Positions 33,953 to 42,147 of a stretch of DNA of 64,000 bases are shown piece by piece (position 1 is the stretch's first letter; every line of letters begins with the position of its first letter). The notes under the pieces were generated by a model. That model was not told the origin of the DNA. It saw only the letters and a list, made by a program, of their open reading frames with translations, and made no database searches. Both the position numbers and the translations under genes were made by a program. This stretch comes from Curtobacterium sp. MR_MD2014 (GTDB taxonomy: Bacteria > Actinomycetota > Actinomycetes > Actinomycetales > Microbacteriaceae), in contig NZ_CP009755.1 of NCBI RefSeq assembly GCF_000772085.1, forward strand, positions 2,604,001-2,668,000, written 5' to 3'.

Positions 33953-36661
33953 ATGGCCGGTCTCCTCTACCGTCTCGGACGGTTCTCCGCACGACGCCAC
34001 TGGCTGGTGATCATCGCCTGGATCGTCATCATGGGCATCGCGGGGCTCACCTACAGCCTGTTCGCGGGCACGATCTCCTCGTCCATCACGATCCCGAACA
34101 CCAAGACGAGCCAGGTGCAGGACGAGCTGGCGGACAAGTTCCCGTCGGCGAACGGTGGCAACGGCACGCTGGTCTTCGAGACGACCGACGGCAAGGCGTT
34201 CACCGCGACGCAGCAGGCCGACGTCAAGGACTTCCTGGACGGGATCGCCGACCTCGACGGGGTGAAGGAGGTCCGTGACGGCTTCACCACGCAGGACCAG
34301 CTCGACGAGCAGCGGCAGAAGATCGTCGACGGGCGCCAGCAGATCGAGGACGGTCGCAAGCAGATCGAGGACGGCCAGGCCCAGCTCGACCAGCAGAAGG
34401 ACCAGCTGGAGTCGGGCAAGCAGCAGATCGAGCAGGCGCAGGCGCAGCTCGACCAGCAGAAGGCCCAGGCCGAGGCGCAGGCCCAGGCCGCCGGGGCCGC
34501 CGCCGCGAACAGTGCGGCCGCGCAGGCCGGTCAGCAGCAGCTCGAGCAGGCCCAGGCGCAGATCGACGCCCAGCAGCAGCAGATCACCGCGGGCGAGCAG
34601 CAGATCGCCGACGCCCAGCAGGAGATCGACGACAACACGAAGAAGCTCGAGGACAACGAGCGCGAGCTGGAGCAGGGGTCCGACCTGCTCGACCTGTCGA
34701 AGGACATCCGCTTCGTGTCGTCGAACGGCGCTGCCTCGATCGGCACCGTGCAGTTCACGAAGTCGACCTTCGAGGTGCCGCAGGAGACCAAGCAGGAGAT
34801 CTCCGACCGGGCCGAGAGCGCGAAGATCGACGGCCTCGAGGTGTACGTCTCGAACGACATCGCGCAGGGTGTCCCGTCGATCCTCGGCCCCGGCGAGATC
34901 GTCGGTGTCATCATCGCCGCGCTCGTGCTCTTCCTGATGCTCCGCACGGTCATCGGCGCCGCCATCCCGCTGCTGTCCGCCGTGCTCGGCGTCGGCGTCG
35001 CCACCCTCGCGTCGCTCTCGTTCTCGAGCCTGGTCGAGTTCATCTCGGTCACGCCGGTGCTGGGGGTGATGCTCGGCCTGGCGGTCGGCATCGACTACTC
35101 GCTGTTCATCCTCAACCGACACCGGACGCAGCTGAAGGCCGGCATGGGCGTCCACGAGTCCATCGGTCTCGCCAACGGCACCTCCGGCAACGCGGTGGTC
35201 TTCGCGGGCACGACCGTCATCGTGGCCCTGCTCGCGCTCAACATCACCGGGATCCCGTTCCTCGGCCTGATGGGCACCGTCGGCGCCGTCGCCGTGCTGT
35301 TCGCGATCCTCATCGCGACGTCGTTCACCCCGGCGCTGCTGTCCCTGCTCGGCATGCGCATCCTCCGGAAGAAGGAGCGGCAGCAGATCGGGCACACCGG
35401 GTCCGTCCGGGTGCCGAACAAGCCGATGTCGACCTGGCGCGCGGTCGTCACGCTCGTCGCCGGCGTCGCGGTGCTCGGCACGATCGCCCTCCCCGCCACG
35501 CAGATGCGCCTCGGCCTGCCGACCGGTGCCTCCGAGGCCACCGACTCGTCGCAGTACAAGGCGTACAAGGCGCTCGAGGACGAGTTCGGCGCCGGCCAGA
35601 ACGGTCCGCTGCTCGTCGTGGCCGACCTGCCGGAGGCGATCGCGAAGGACGACGTCACCGCGACCGAGGTCACCATCGGCCAGGCGCTCGCGAAGAACGA
35701 CGACGTCGAGGCCGTCCTGCCGATCGGCGCGTCGTCCGACCGCGACATCATCGCCTTCCAGGTCAAGCCCGCGGGCGGCCCGGACAGCGTCTCGACCGAG
35801 ACCCTGGTCAAGGACCTGCGCGAGCAGACCGTGCAGACCGACGACGGCACGGTGACGCTCGGGGTCGCGGGCAACGCCAGCGCGAACATCGACGTGTCGG
35901 AGAAGCTCGCGAACGTGCTGCCGCTCTACCTCGTCGTGGTCGTCGGCCTGTCGCTGATCATCCTCATCGTCGTGTTCCGGTCGTTCCTCGTGCCGATCAC
36001 CGCGACGGCCGGGTTCATCCTGTCCGTGCTCGCGTCCTTCGGTGGTCTGACGGCCATCTACCAGTTCGGCTGGCTGGGCTCCGTGTTCGGCGTGCACGAC
36101 CCTGCGCCGATCCTGAGCTTCCTGCCCATCATCGAGATCGGCATCCTGTTCGGGCTCGCGATGGACTACCAGCTCTTCCTGGTGTCCGGCATGCGTGAGG
36201 CGTACGCGCACGGCGCCTCGGCCAAGGTCGCGGTGCAACGCGGTCTGCACGCCGGTCGCGCGGTCGTCACGGCAGCTGCGATCATCATGATCTCGGTGTT
36301 CGCGGGCTTCATCTTCTCGGAGTCCTCGACCATCAAGCCGATCGGCTTCGGCCTGGCGTTCGGCGTGCTGGTCGACGCCTTCGTCGTCCGGATGCTGCTC
36401 ATCCCGGCGGTCATGCACCTGCTCGGGAAGAGCGCCTGGTGGATCCCGAAGTGGCTCGACCGGATCCTGCCGGACGTCGACGTCGAGGGCGCCAAGCTCG
36501 AGCGCTCGCACCCCGGTGACGACCGCGGCCACGGCGCCGAGCCCGCCGTCGCCGGTGCCACCGCCGGGGCCGGAGCCGGAGCACACCGCGGGTCGCACGC
36601 CGCCGACGTGGAGCCCGATGCGAACCCGCACGAGGGGCACACGCCGACGCACCGCGCCTAG
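33953..36661 (+). CDS. MMPL/RND family transporter with long coiled-coil insert
   Basis: A 902-residue membrane exporter. The first membrane helix (about 17-38) is followed by an outside domain that contains a Gln-rich heptad region (about 114-248, with (Q/E)xxI-x-D-G and AQAQLDQQ repeats) predicted to form a long coiled-coil hairpin. MMPL core motifs follow: GLAVGIDYSLFILNRHR in the first half and IGILFGLAMDYQLFLVSG in the second. The C-terminus is a charged tail rich in Ala, Gly and His. The substrate may be a drug or a lipid. The ribosome site GAAAGGA lies upstream. Probably under the preceding TetR protein. Confidence 0.92.
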   Translation: MAGLLYRLGRFSARRHWLVIIAWIVIMGIAGLTYSLFAGTISSSITIPNTKTSQVQDELADKFPSANGGNGTLVFETTDGKAFTATQQADVKDFLDGIADLDGVKEVRDGFTTQDQLDEQRQKIVDGRQQIEDGRKQIEDGQAQLDQQKDQLESGKQQIEQAQAQLDQQKAQAEAQAQAAGAAAANSAAAQAGQQQLEQAQAQIDAQQQQITAGEQQIADAQQEIDDNTKKLEDNERELEQGSDLLDLSKDIRFVSSNGAASIGTVQFTKSTFEVPQETKQEISDRAESAKIDGLEVYVSNDIAQGVPSILGPGEIVGVIIAALVLFLMLRTVIGAAIPLLSAVLGVGVATLASLSFSSLVEFISVTPVLGVMLGLAVGIDYSLFILNRHRTQLKAGMGVHESIGLANGTSGNAVVFAGTTVIVALLALNITGIPFLGLMGTVGAVAVLFAILIATSFTPALLSLLGMRILRKKERQQIGHTGSVRVPNKPMSTWRAVVTLVAGVAVLGTIALPATQMRLGLPTGASEATDSSQYKAYKALEDEFGAGQNGPLLVVADLPEAIAKDDVTATEVTIGQALAKNDDVEAVLPIGASSDRDIIAFQVKPAGGPDSVSTETLVKDLREQTVQTDDGTVTLGVAGNASANIDVSEKLANVLPLYLVVVVGLSLIILIVVFRSFLVPITATAGFILSVLASFGGLTAIYQFGWLGSVFGVHDPAPILSFLPIIEIGILFGLAMDYQLFLVSGMREAYAHGASAKVAVQRGLHAGRAVVTAAAIIMISVFAGFIFSESSTIKPIGFGLAFGVLVDAFVVRMLLIPAVMHLLGKSAWWIPKWLDRILPDVDVEGAKLERSHPGDDRGHGAEPAVAGATAGAGAGAHRGSHAADVEPDANPHEGHTPTHRA

Positions 36662-36701
36662 GCGTCGAGCGTCCGCGGGGGCGCCAGCCCCACTGCACCG
36701 C

Positions 36702-36746
36702 CGGGAGGCCCGGTGCCGGTCCACGAGACCGGCACCGGGCCTCCCG
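36702..36746. repeat. GGACGGGAGGC-type palindrome, copy 6
   Basis: Perfect 19-bp arms (CGGGAGGCCCGGTGCCGGT) around the loop ccacgag, 40 bases after the MMPL stop. It heads composite element B2. Confidence 0.96.
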
Positions 36747-36767
36747 TCCGTGTGCCGCGCGCGATCG

Positions 36768-37015
36768 CGCGTGCCGGGCGTACCCGGGCGTACCGGGTGG
36801 AAACGGGCGTACCGGGCGGACCCGGGCGTACCGGGTGGGGTCGGGCGTACCCGGTGCAAACGGGCGTGCCGGGCGTACCCGGGCGTACCCGATGGGGCCG
36901 GGCGTACCCGGTGGAAACGGGCGTATCGGGTGGAAACGTGCGTACCTGGTCGTCCCGAAGGGCCAGGTACGCCCGTTCCCGCCTCCCATCGCGGGTGTCA
37001 TGGGAAGGAACGGGC
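36768..37015. repeat. Composite element B2: ten 19-bp repeats, hairpin, conserved tail
   Basis: Ten contiguous 19-bp units (36768-36957; type unit GGCGTACCGGGTGGAAACG, with substitutions but no length change) end in a hairpin with arms GCGTACCTGG (36940-36949) and CCAGGTACGC (36963-36972). A tail (36987-37015) reading CATCGCG to TGGGAAGGAACGGGC is nearly identical to the tail of B1 at 21.56 kb. There are no spacers and no coding frame with conserved content. Confidence 0.93.
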
Positions 37016-37068
<53 letters not shown>

Positions 37069-37107
37069 GTGGAACGCGCACGACCGCAGCACCGGGCGCC
37101 CGATCCG

Positions 37108-37119
37108 TTCGTGGACGAA
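37108..37119. promoter_or_regulatory. Candidate MarR operator TTCGTGGACGAA
   Basis: TTCGT and ACGAA arms around two bases, 13 bases before the MarR ATG. A near-identical site (TTCGTGTACGAA) precedes the next gene at the same distance. Confidence 0.68.
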
Positions 37120-37132
37120 GTACCGTGGAGGC

Positions 37133-37579
37133 ATGACCGCGACCGACGTCGACCCTCTCGCCCTCGACCGGCAGCTCTGCTTCGCCCTGGCCGCCACGAG
37201 CCGCAGCGTCATCGGCCTGTACCGCGACCTGCTCGACCCGCTGGGCCTGACGCACCCGCAGTACCTCGTCATGCTCGCCCTGTGGGAGCACGACCCGCGA
37301 TCGGTGCGCGAGATCGCCGCGGAGCTCCGCCTCGACTCCGCCACGCTGAGCCCACTGCTCAAGCGCCTCGAGGCATCCGGCTACGTCCGACGCCAGCGCA
37401 GCGCGGCCGACGAACGCCAGCTCGAGGTGTCGCTCACCACCGCCGGTCGGGCACTCCGCGAGCGGGCGAGCACCGTCCCGGTCGCGGTGGCCGACCGGCT
37501 CGGCTGGCCGCTCGACCGGCTCGAGCGACTGAAGGACGACCTGACGGAGCTGCTCGGACGCGTCGACGCACTCGACTGA
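37133..37579 (+). CDS. MarR family regulator, OhrR-like
   Basis: A 148-residue winged-helix repressor. LDRQLCFALAATSRSVIGLYR, LLDPLGLTHPQYLVMLALWE and the DNA-binding segment VREIAAELRLDSATLSPLLKRLE match OhrR, the organic-hydroperoxide sensor, and the redox-active Cys is present at residue 16. A GGAGG is only one base from the ATG, so the exact start or translation mode is uncertain. No Ohr peroxidase is adjacent; the neighbours are a small zinc-ribbon protein and an Old Yellow Enzyme, which suggests sensing of electrophiles or peroxides. Confidence 0.88.
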   Translation: MTATDVDPLALDRQLCFALAATSRSVIGLYRDLLDPLGLTHPQYLVMLALWEHDPRSVREIAAELRLDSATLSPLLKRLEASGYVRRQRSAADERQLEVSLTTAGRALRERASTVPVAVADRLGWPLDRLERLKDDLTELLGRVDALD

Positions 37580-37602
37580 GCAGGTACTTCGTGGCAGAAT
37601 GA

Positions 37603-37614
37603 TTCGTGTACGAA
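37603..37614. promoter_or_regulatory. Candidate MarR operator TTCGTGTACGAA
   Basis: A second copy of the TTCGT-2-ACGAA motif, 14 bases before the small zinc-ribbon gene. A half-matching TTCGTGGCAGAA lies 15 bases further upstream (37588-37599). Confidence 0.68.
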
Positions 37615-37628
37615 CGAAAGGACGGACC

Positions 37629-37841
37629 ATGGGTCGCTTCGGCAGCTGGTACGACCGCTGGAACCGCACGCTCATCGAGAAGATGGGTCCGTCGCAGATC
37701 GGTGCCGGACGCGTCGAGGGCGTCGACGACCGTACCGTCGACCGCCCCTGCCCGATCTGCCACCAGCCACTCTCGCAGCACACCGTGATCCGCCCCGAGG
37801 GCCAGTTCCGCTCGAGCACGCTGGTGTGCCCCGGTCGCTGA
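37629..37841 (+). CDS. Small zinc-ribbon-like protein
   Basis: A 70-residue protein of unknown function. An aromatic and basic N-terminus (GRFGSWYDRWNRTLIEKMG) precedes a CPICHQPLSQHTVIR segment and a C-terminal VCPGR, giving three Cys and one or two His that could bind zinc. GAAAGGACGG lies just upstream of the ATG. It sits between the MarR gene and the Old Yellow Enzyme gene and carries a candidate MarR site in its promoter. Confidence 0.75.
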   Translation: MGRFGSWYDRWNRTLIEKMGPSQIGAGRVEGVDDRTVDRPCPICHQPLSQHTVIRPEGQFRSSTLVCPGR

Positions 37842-37894
37842 GGATCCGCCGTGCCGGGGGAATTGCCCCGCGCAACACGTGGTTGAACGGACAC

Positions 37895-38989
37895 GTGAAG
37901 CTCTTCGAAGCCGCCGACCTCGGCGCACTCCACCTCCGCAACCGCATCGTCATGGCACCCCTCACCCGGACGCGCGCCGGTGAGCAGGGCATCCCCAACG
38001 ACCTCCTCGTCGAGCACTACGCGCAGCGCGCCGGCCTCGGCATGATCATCACCGAGGGCACCTGGCCCGTGCAGGAGGGCCGCTCCTACCCCGGGCAGCC
38101 CGGCATCGAGACCGACGAGCAGGTCGCCGGGTGGCGCCGCGTGACGGACGCCGTGCACGAGCGCGGCGGCACGATCGTCATGCAGCTCATGCACGGCGGT
38201 CGCGTCTCGCACACCGACATCTCGCAGACCCCGCGCATCGTGGGCCCCTCGGCGATCGCCGCTCCGGGGCAGACGCACCTGGCCGACGGCTCGAAGGCCG
38301 ACATGCCCGTGCCGCACGAGCTCACCACCGACGAGGTCCGCGAGGCCGTCCAGGGCTTCGTCCGCGCCGCTCGCAACGCGATCGCGGCCGGGCTCGACGG
38401 CGTCGAGGTGCACGGTGCGAACGGGTACCTCGTGCACGAGTTCCTCTCCCCCGTGTCGAACACCCGCACCGACGAGTACGGCGGGTCCCCCGAGAACCGG
38501 GCGCGCTTCGCCGTCGAGGTCTCCACGGCGATCGCGGAGGCCGTCGGCGCCGACCGCGTGGGCATCCGTCTGTCGCCGCAGCACAACATCCAGGGCGTGC
38601 TCGAGGAGGACGACGCCGACGTCCGTGCGACCTACACCGCCGTCGCCGAGGGCCTCGCGCCGCTCGGGCTGGCCTTCGTGGACGTCCTGCACGCCGAGCC
38701 GGCCAGCGAGCTCGTGCAGCACGTGCGCCGCACCGCAGGTGCCCCGTTCATCGCGAACTCGGGCTTCTCCTCGATGACCACCCGCGACGAGGCGATCACG
38801 CTGCTCGACGGTGACCTCGCCGACGCCGTCGCGGTGGGCCGGGCCGCCATCGCGAACCCGGACCTCGCCGAGCGCTGGGAGCAGGACGCGCCGCTCAACG
38901 AGCCGCGTCCCGAGCTCTTCTACGGTGCGAGCGCCGAGGGCTACACCGACTACCCGACGCTCGACCAGGTGCGCGAGCCCGTCGCGTAG
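37895..38989 (+). CDS. Alkene reductase, Old Yellow Enzyme family
   Basis: A 364-residue FMN-dependent ene-reductase (NemA/OYE type) of TIM-barrel fold. LRNRIVMAPLTRTRA at the N-terminus, GGRVSHTD, VEVHGANGYLVHEFLSP and NTRTDEYGGSPENRARF are hallmarks; the substrate-binding His-Asn pair is HGAN. It reduces activated C=C bonds in enones, maleimides or nitro compounds with NAD(P)H. The GTG at 37895 is the only start that gives the conserved N-terminus. It is likely in the MarR regulon, in keeping with detoxification of electrophiles. Confidence 0.92.
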   Translation: MKLFEAADLGALHLRNRIVMAPLTRTRAGEQGIPNDLLVEHYAQRAGLGMIITEGTWPVQEGRSYPGQPGIETDEQVAGWRRVTDAVHERGGTIVMQLMHGGRVSHTDISQTPRIVGPSAIAAPGQTHLADGSKADMPVPHELTTDEVREAVQGFVRAARNAIAAGLDGVEVHGANGYLVHEFLSPVSNTRTDEYGGSPENRARFAVEVSTAIAEAVGADRVGIRLSPQHNIQGVLEEDDADVRATYTAVAEGLAPLGLAFVDVLHAEPASELVQHVRRTAGAPFIANSGFSSMTTRDEAITLLDGDLADAVAVGRAAIANPDLAERWEQDAPLNEPRPELFYGASAEGYTDYPTLDQVREPVA

Positions 38990-39002
38990 TCGACGCGACC
39001 AG

Positions 39003-39052
39003 GGACGGACGGGAGGCGCGGTGCCGGCTGGCACCGCGCCTCCCGTCCGTCC
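39003..39052. repeat. GGACGGGAGGC-type palindrome, copy 7
   Basis: Perfect 23-bp arms (outer part GGACGGACGGGAGGCGCGG) around the loop GGCT, beginning 14 bases after the ene-reductase stop. Extra gtcc units extend the right side to about 39062. Confidence 0.97.
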
Positions 39053-39118
39053 GTCCGTCCGTCATCCGTGTCGCACCGGTGCCGGGTCGGAGGCTCCCGG
39101 CCCACCTAGGATCTTCCG

Positions 39119-40360
39119 GTGAGCACCGCGACCGCGCCGCCGACGCCCCTCGACCGCCCCGACCACCTCGTCGGCGAGTCGACGCACGACCCCTCCGGAG
39201 CGCTGCACGACCGCGGTCGACGGGCGCTTCGCGGGACGCTCGCGGCGCTGGCGATCTGGGCGGCGGCCCGGGTGCTGCTCGAGGGAGCCGCCCTCGTCGC
39301 CTGGCTCGTCGAGCGACCGGGACAGCTCGGCCTGCGGACGCTGCCGACCGTCCTGAACCACTGGGACGCGGAGAACTACCTGCACGTCGCCCTGGCCGGC
39401 TACCCGACCTTCGGCGTCGTGCCGTTCGACGAGGCGTTCCTGCCCGGGTACCCCTTCCTCTCCCGCTTCGTCGCCGAGGGTGTGTTCTTCACCGTCACCC
39501 CGAACCCGACCCAGGTCGCCGCGGCCATGTGGCTCGTGACCGGCCTCTCCGCCGCCGTCGCCGCGGTGCTGCTGTGGAAGGTCGTCCGCGACCGCTTCGA
39601 CGCGCGCGTCGCGGCCGGCGCCGTCGCGCTCCTGGTCGCGGGGCCCTACGCCCACTTCATGGTCGCGCCGTACGCCGGGTCGCCCTACCTGGCCTTCGCG
39701 ATCGCCGCCTGGCTGCTCGTCCAGCGCGGCCGCTGGCTCACCGGGGCGCTGCTCTGCATCCCGGCGGGACTGATCCGTGTGGAGACGGTCTACCTCGTGG
39801 CGGCCCTGGTCGTCGCGCAGCTGCTCGGCCCGCGGATCCGGCCGTTCTGGTCGCGCCTGTGGCGAGCCGCCGCCTTCGGTGCGGTGGGGTCGCTCGGCCT
39901 GGGCTACTACCTCGCCTGGCTCTGGCACCAGACCGGAAACCCGACGCACTGGTTCCTCGTCCAGAAGCTCGGGTGGCACCGCGAGACGCAGTGGCCGTGG
40001 GAGACGTTCCGCACGACGCTCCGGATCGCGACCGGGACGACCGGGTCGGGGCAGTTCCAGGAGTGGTCGGACATCGTCATGGTCGCGGTCTACCTGGTCG
40101 CGGTCGGCTTCCTCATCGCGAAGCGGTGGTGGCCCGAGCTGGTGTACACGGGCCTCATGGTGGTGTCCATGGGGACGAGCTACGCGTGGACCTCGATGGC
40201 CCGCGAGAGCTCGGTGCAGTTCCCGCTCATGGTGCTCGTGGCCTCCACGCTGGCCGGCCGTCGTCGCTCACGGTGGGTCTTCTGGGTGGTGCTCGGCATC
40301 GGGATCGTGGACGCGACCTACCAGTCGTACCGGTTCGCACTCGGCGACTGGGGCGACTGA
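39119..40360 (+). CDS. PIG-V-like mannosyltransferase, integral membrane
   Basis: A 413-residue GT-C-type membrane protein with about nine hydrophobic segments. The motif NHWDAENYLHVA (near residue 79) after the first helix resembles the catalytic HWDxxxY loop of the PIG-V mannosyltransferase family, and FLPGYPFLSRF follows as expected. In actinobacteria such proteins add mannose from a polyprenyl donor to glycolipids or proteins on the outer side. The GTG start is at 39119. Its last 93 bases overlap the end of the opposite-strand MocA-like gene. Confidence 0.8.
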   Translation: MSTATAPPTPLDRPDHLVGESTHDPSGALHDRGRRALRGTLAALAIWAAARVLLEGAALVAWLVERPGQLGLRTLPTVLNHWDAENYLHVALAGYPTFGVVPFDEAFLPGYPFLSRFVAEGVFFTVTPNPTQVAAAMWLVTGLSAAVAAVLLWKVVRDRFDARVAAGAVALLVAGPYAHFMVAPYAGSPYLAFAIAAWLLVQRGRWLTGALLCIPAGLIRVETVYLVAALVVAQLLGPRIRPFWSRLWRAAAFGAVGSLGLGYYLAWLWHQTGNPTHWFLVQKLGWHRETQWPWETFRTTLRIATGTTGSGQFQEWSDIVMVAVYLVAVGFLIAKRWWPELVYTGLMVVSMGTSYAWTSMARESSVQFPLMVLVASTLAGRRRSRWVFWVVLGIGIVDATYQSYRFALGDWGD

Positions 40361-41026
40361 GCCGTCAGCGGTCTGGTCGACGGGCGGTCCGGGCGTCGGG
40401 CGGTCCTGGTCCTCGCCGTCCCACAGGTCCGCGCAGTCGACCGCGGAGACCCCCGCCCGCCGGAGCCAGGCACCGGCGACCCGGTCCCCCGGGTCGGCCG
40501 TGACCGCCGCGACGAGCGCCCCGCGGTGCGCCGGACCGACCAGCACCGGGTGACCCGGTCGGCCGTCGAACGCGGCACGCCGCAGGACGTCCGCACCCGC
40601 AGACGCCCCGATGACGCGGCGCACGACCGTCGGTGGCATCGTCGGCAGGTCGACGAGCGCGACGCACGCGACGACCCCGTCGTCGAGCACCTGCAGCCCC
40701 GCCGCGAGCGACGCACCGGGTCCCTCGGCCCAGTGCTCGGCGACCACCGTGCGGACGGACGGCAGGTCCGGCACGAGCACTCGGGCGTCCCCGGCCGCGG
40801 CGCCGAGGACCACGACCACCGAGGCGCAGCCGCCGTCGAGCAGTGCCCGGCTCACGGACCCGAGCCACGGCGTCCCGTCCGTCGTCCGCACCAGCGCCTT
40901 CGGCATGCCCATGCGCGTCCCGGCACCGGCGGCGAGCAGGACCCCGGTCACCGGCAGCGGGCCGTGCGGGTCGACCGGCAGCGGGACGTGCGGGGCGACC
41001 GGCAGCGGGTCGTCCGGTCGCGGCAC
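40268..41026 (-). CDS. Nucleotidyltransferase, MocA-like (molybdenum cofactor)
   Basis: A 252-residue NTP transferase. VTGVLLAAGAGTRMGMPKAL (about 26-45) is the nucleotide-binding motif with its Lys, and LVDLPTMPP the metal-binding Asp region, as in MocA (molybdopterin cytidylyltransferase) rather than MobA. It lies 14 bases after the urate oxidase gene and opposite a xanthine-dehydrogenase-type operon, which needs this cofactor, so a MocA role fits. An approximately 25-residue Pro-rich N-terminus and a 45-residue acidic, Pro-rich tail flank the core; the tail overlaps the convergent gene. GTG start. Confidence 0.8.
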   Translation of the reverse strand: MPRPDDPLPVAPHVPLPVDPHGPLPVTGVLLAAGAGTRMGMPKALVRTTDGTPWLGSVSRALLDGGCASVVVVLGAAAGDARVLVPDLPSVRTVVAEHWAEGPGASLAAGLQVLDDGVVACVALVDLPTMPPTVVRRVIGASAGADVLRRAAFDGRPGHPVLVGPAHRGALVAAVTADPGDRVAGAWLRRAGVSAVDCADLWDGEDQDRPTPGPPVDQTADGSVAPVAECEPVRLVGRVHDPDAEHHPEDPP

Positions 41027-41040
41027 GCGCGGGCCGCCGC

Positions 41041-41982
41041 TCAGACGAACGCCGGGACGGACGTCCAGGCTGCCGGGGCGTCCTCGACCCCGTCACGCAC
41101 GACCGTGCCCGAGATGAGTCCGTAGGGACGGTCGGCGGCGAAGAACACCTCGCCCGGGTTCTCGAGCCCGAACGGGGACAGGTCGACCAGGAAGTGGTGC
41201 TTGTTCGGCATCGAGAAGCGCACTTCGGCGATCTCGGGGAACGACTCGATCGCCGCGCGCCCCATCGCGAACAGGGTCTGCTGCAGGGCGAGCGAGTGCA
41301 GGTCCGCGAAGGTCGCGAGCATCCGGTCGAGCACGCCGGTCCACACCCCGTCGTAGTCGATGCCGTCGGCGACCGCCTCGGGTGTGTAGCGCCACCGCGC
41401 GGTGACCGACGTCGCGAGGATCCGGTCGTCGGTCTCGGCGAGCGTCGTGTACGCGTCACGCGGGAAGCCGTGGAACTCGCTGCCCGTCGACTTCAGGACC
41501 GTCAGGTCGGTCACGCCGGCGAGCACGTGGACGTCGTCGCCGTCGACCTGCACCACGGCGGTGCGGGTGCCGCGGCCGGACCGGACGAACGCGTGGTCGT
41601 GCGCCCGACCGTCGACCGCGATCCGCTCCCAGGCGTGCTGCTCGGCGGACAGCGTCGACCCGTCGTACCAGTCGAACGCCGTCGCGAAGTGCCGGCCGAG
41701 GCGGAGGAGGAACTCCTCCGGGGCGCCCACACCGTGCTCCTTCGCGAACGCGTAGACGGTGTTCTTCTGCGTGTCCGTCGCGACGACCTTCGCGTTGTCG
41801 CCCTCGGTGTAGGACTCGGCGAGCGCCGCACCGCGCAGCTGGGTCGTGACCGTCAGGTCCTCGATCTCGTGGCGGTCGGTGTCGCGGGTGACCCGGACGA
41901 GGCGGACCTCGGCCTTGCCGTACTGGTTCGCACCGAGGCGGACGGACGTGCTGACGGGGGCTGCGGTGGCGGTGGTGTCCAT
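41041..41982 (-). CDS. Urate oxidase (factor-independent urate hydroxylase)
   Basis: A 313-residue cofactor-free uricase that converts urate to 5-hydroxyisourate. Tandem T-fold features are clear: RLGANQYGKAEVRLVRV with the catalytic Lys, ATDTQKNTVYAFAKEH with the conserved Thr, then HFLVDLSPFGLENPGEVF and DRPYGLISGTV near the end. Length is normal. It is first in an operon with the MocA-like gene and divergent from the xanthine-dehydrogenase genes. The next enzymes of the pathway (5-hydroxyisourate hydrolase, decarboxylase, allantoinase) are not in the window. Confidence 0.95.
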   Translation of the reverse strand: MDTTATAAPVSTSVRLGANQYGKAEVRLVRVTRDTDRHEIEDLTVTTQLRGAALAESYTEGDNAKVVATDTQKNTVYAFAKEHGVGAPEEFLLRLGRHFATAFDWYDGSTLSAEQHAWERIAVDGRAHDHAFVRSGRGTRTAVVQVDGDDVHVLAGVTDLTVLKSTGSEFHGFPRDAYTTLAETDDRILATSVTARWRYTPEAVADGIDYDGVWTGVLDRMLATFADLHSLALQQTLFAMGRAAIESFPEIAEVRFSMPNKHHFLVDLSPFGLENPGEVFFAADRPYGLISGTVVRDGVEDAPAAWTSVPAFV

Positions 41983-42002
41983 GCGGCGACGATGACAGCC
42001 GC

Positions 42003-42099
42003 GTGTTTCGGTGGTGCGTCGATCAGGTCACGAGCTCCGTCCGCCGAGCCGGCCCGGTCGTGACGCGGCCGTCGTTCCCCCGTAACGGTGCCGAAACAC
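42003..42099. promoter_or_regulatory. Shared CCGAAACAC motifs in the divergent purine promoter region
   Basis: CCGAAACAC occurs on the minus strand at 42003-42011, 21 bases before the urate oxidase start, and on the plus strand at 42091-42099, facing the xanthine-dehydrogenase genes. Each copy points with its own gene. A shared activator or repressor is possible; the regulator is not evident. Confidence 0.5.
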
Positions 42100-42147
42100 C
42101 CGTTCCCTAGCGTTGCCGCCACGAACCGATCCGACCGAGGAGGCACC

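Noticed and set aside
33806..36859. A minus-strand frame of about 1000 codons antisense to the MMPL gene, and a similar one (42028-45939) antisense to the dehydrogenase genes
   Set aside because: Composition is Arg/Asp/His/Gly-rich without domains, and the sense strands encode clear conserved proteins.
36768..36957. A CRISPR array
   Set aside because: The 19-bp units are contiguous, with no spacers, and there are no cas genes. The same applies to the arrays at 21456, 46932 and 57424.
37133..37579. Calling the MarR gene ohrR outright
   Set aside because: The sensing Cys and core motifs fit, but no ohr gene is adjacent and related MarR proteins share the motif.
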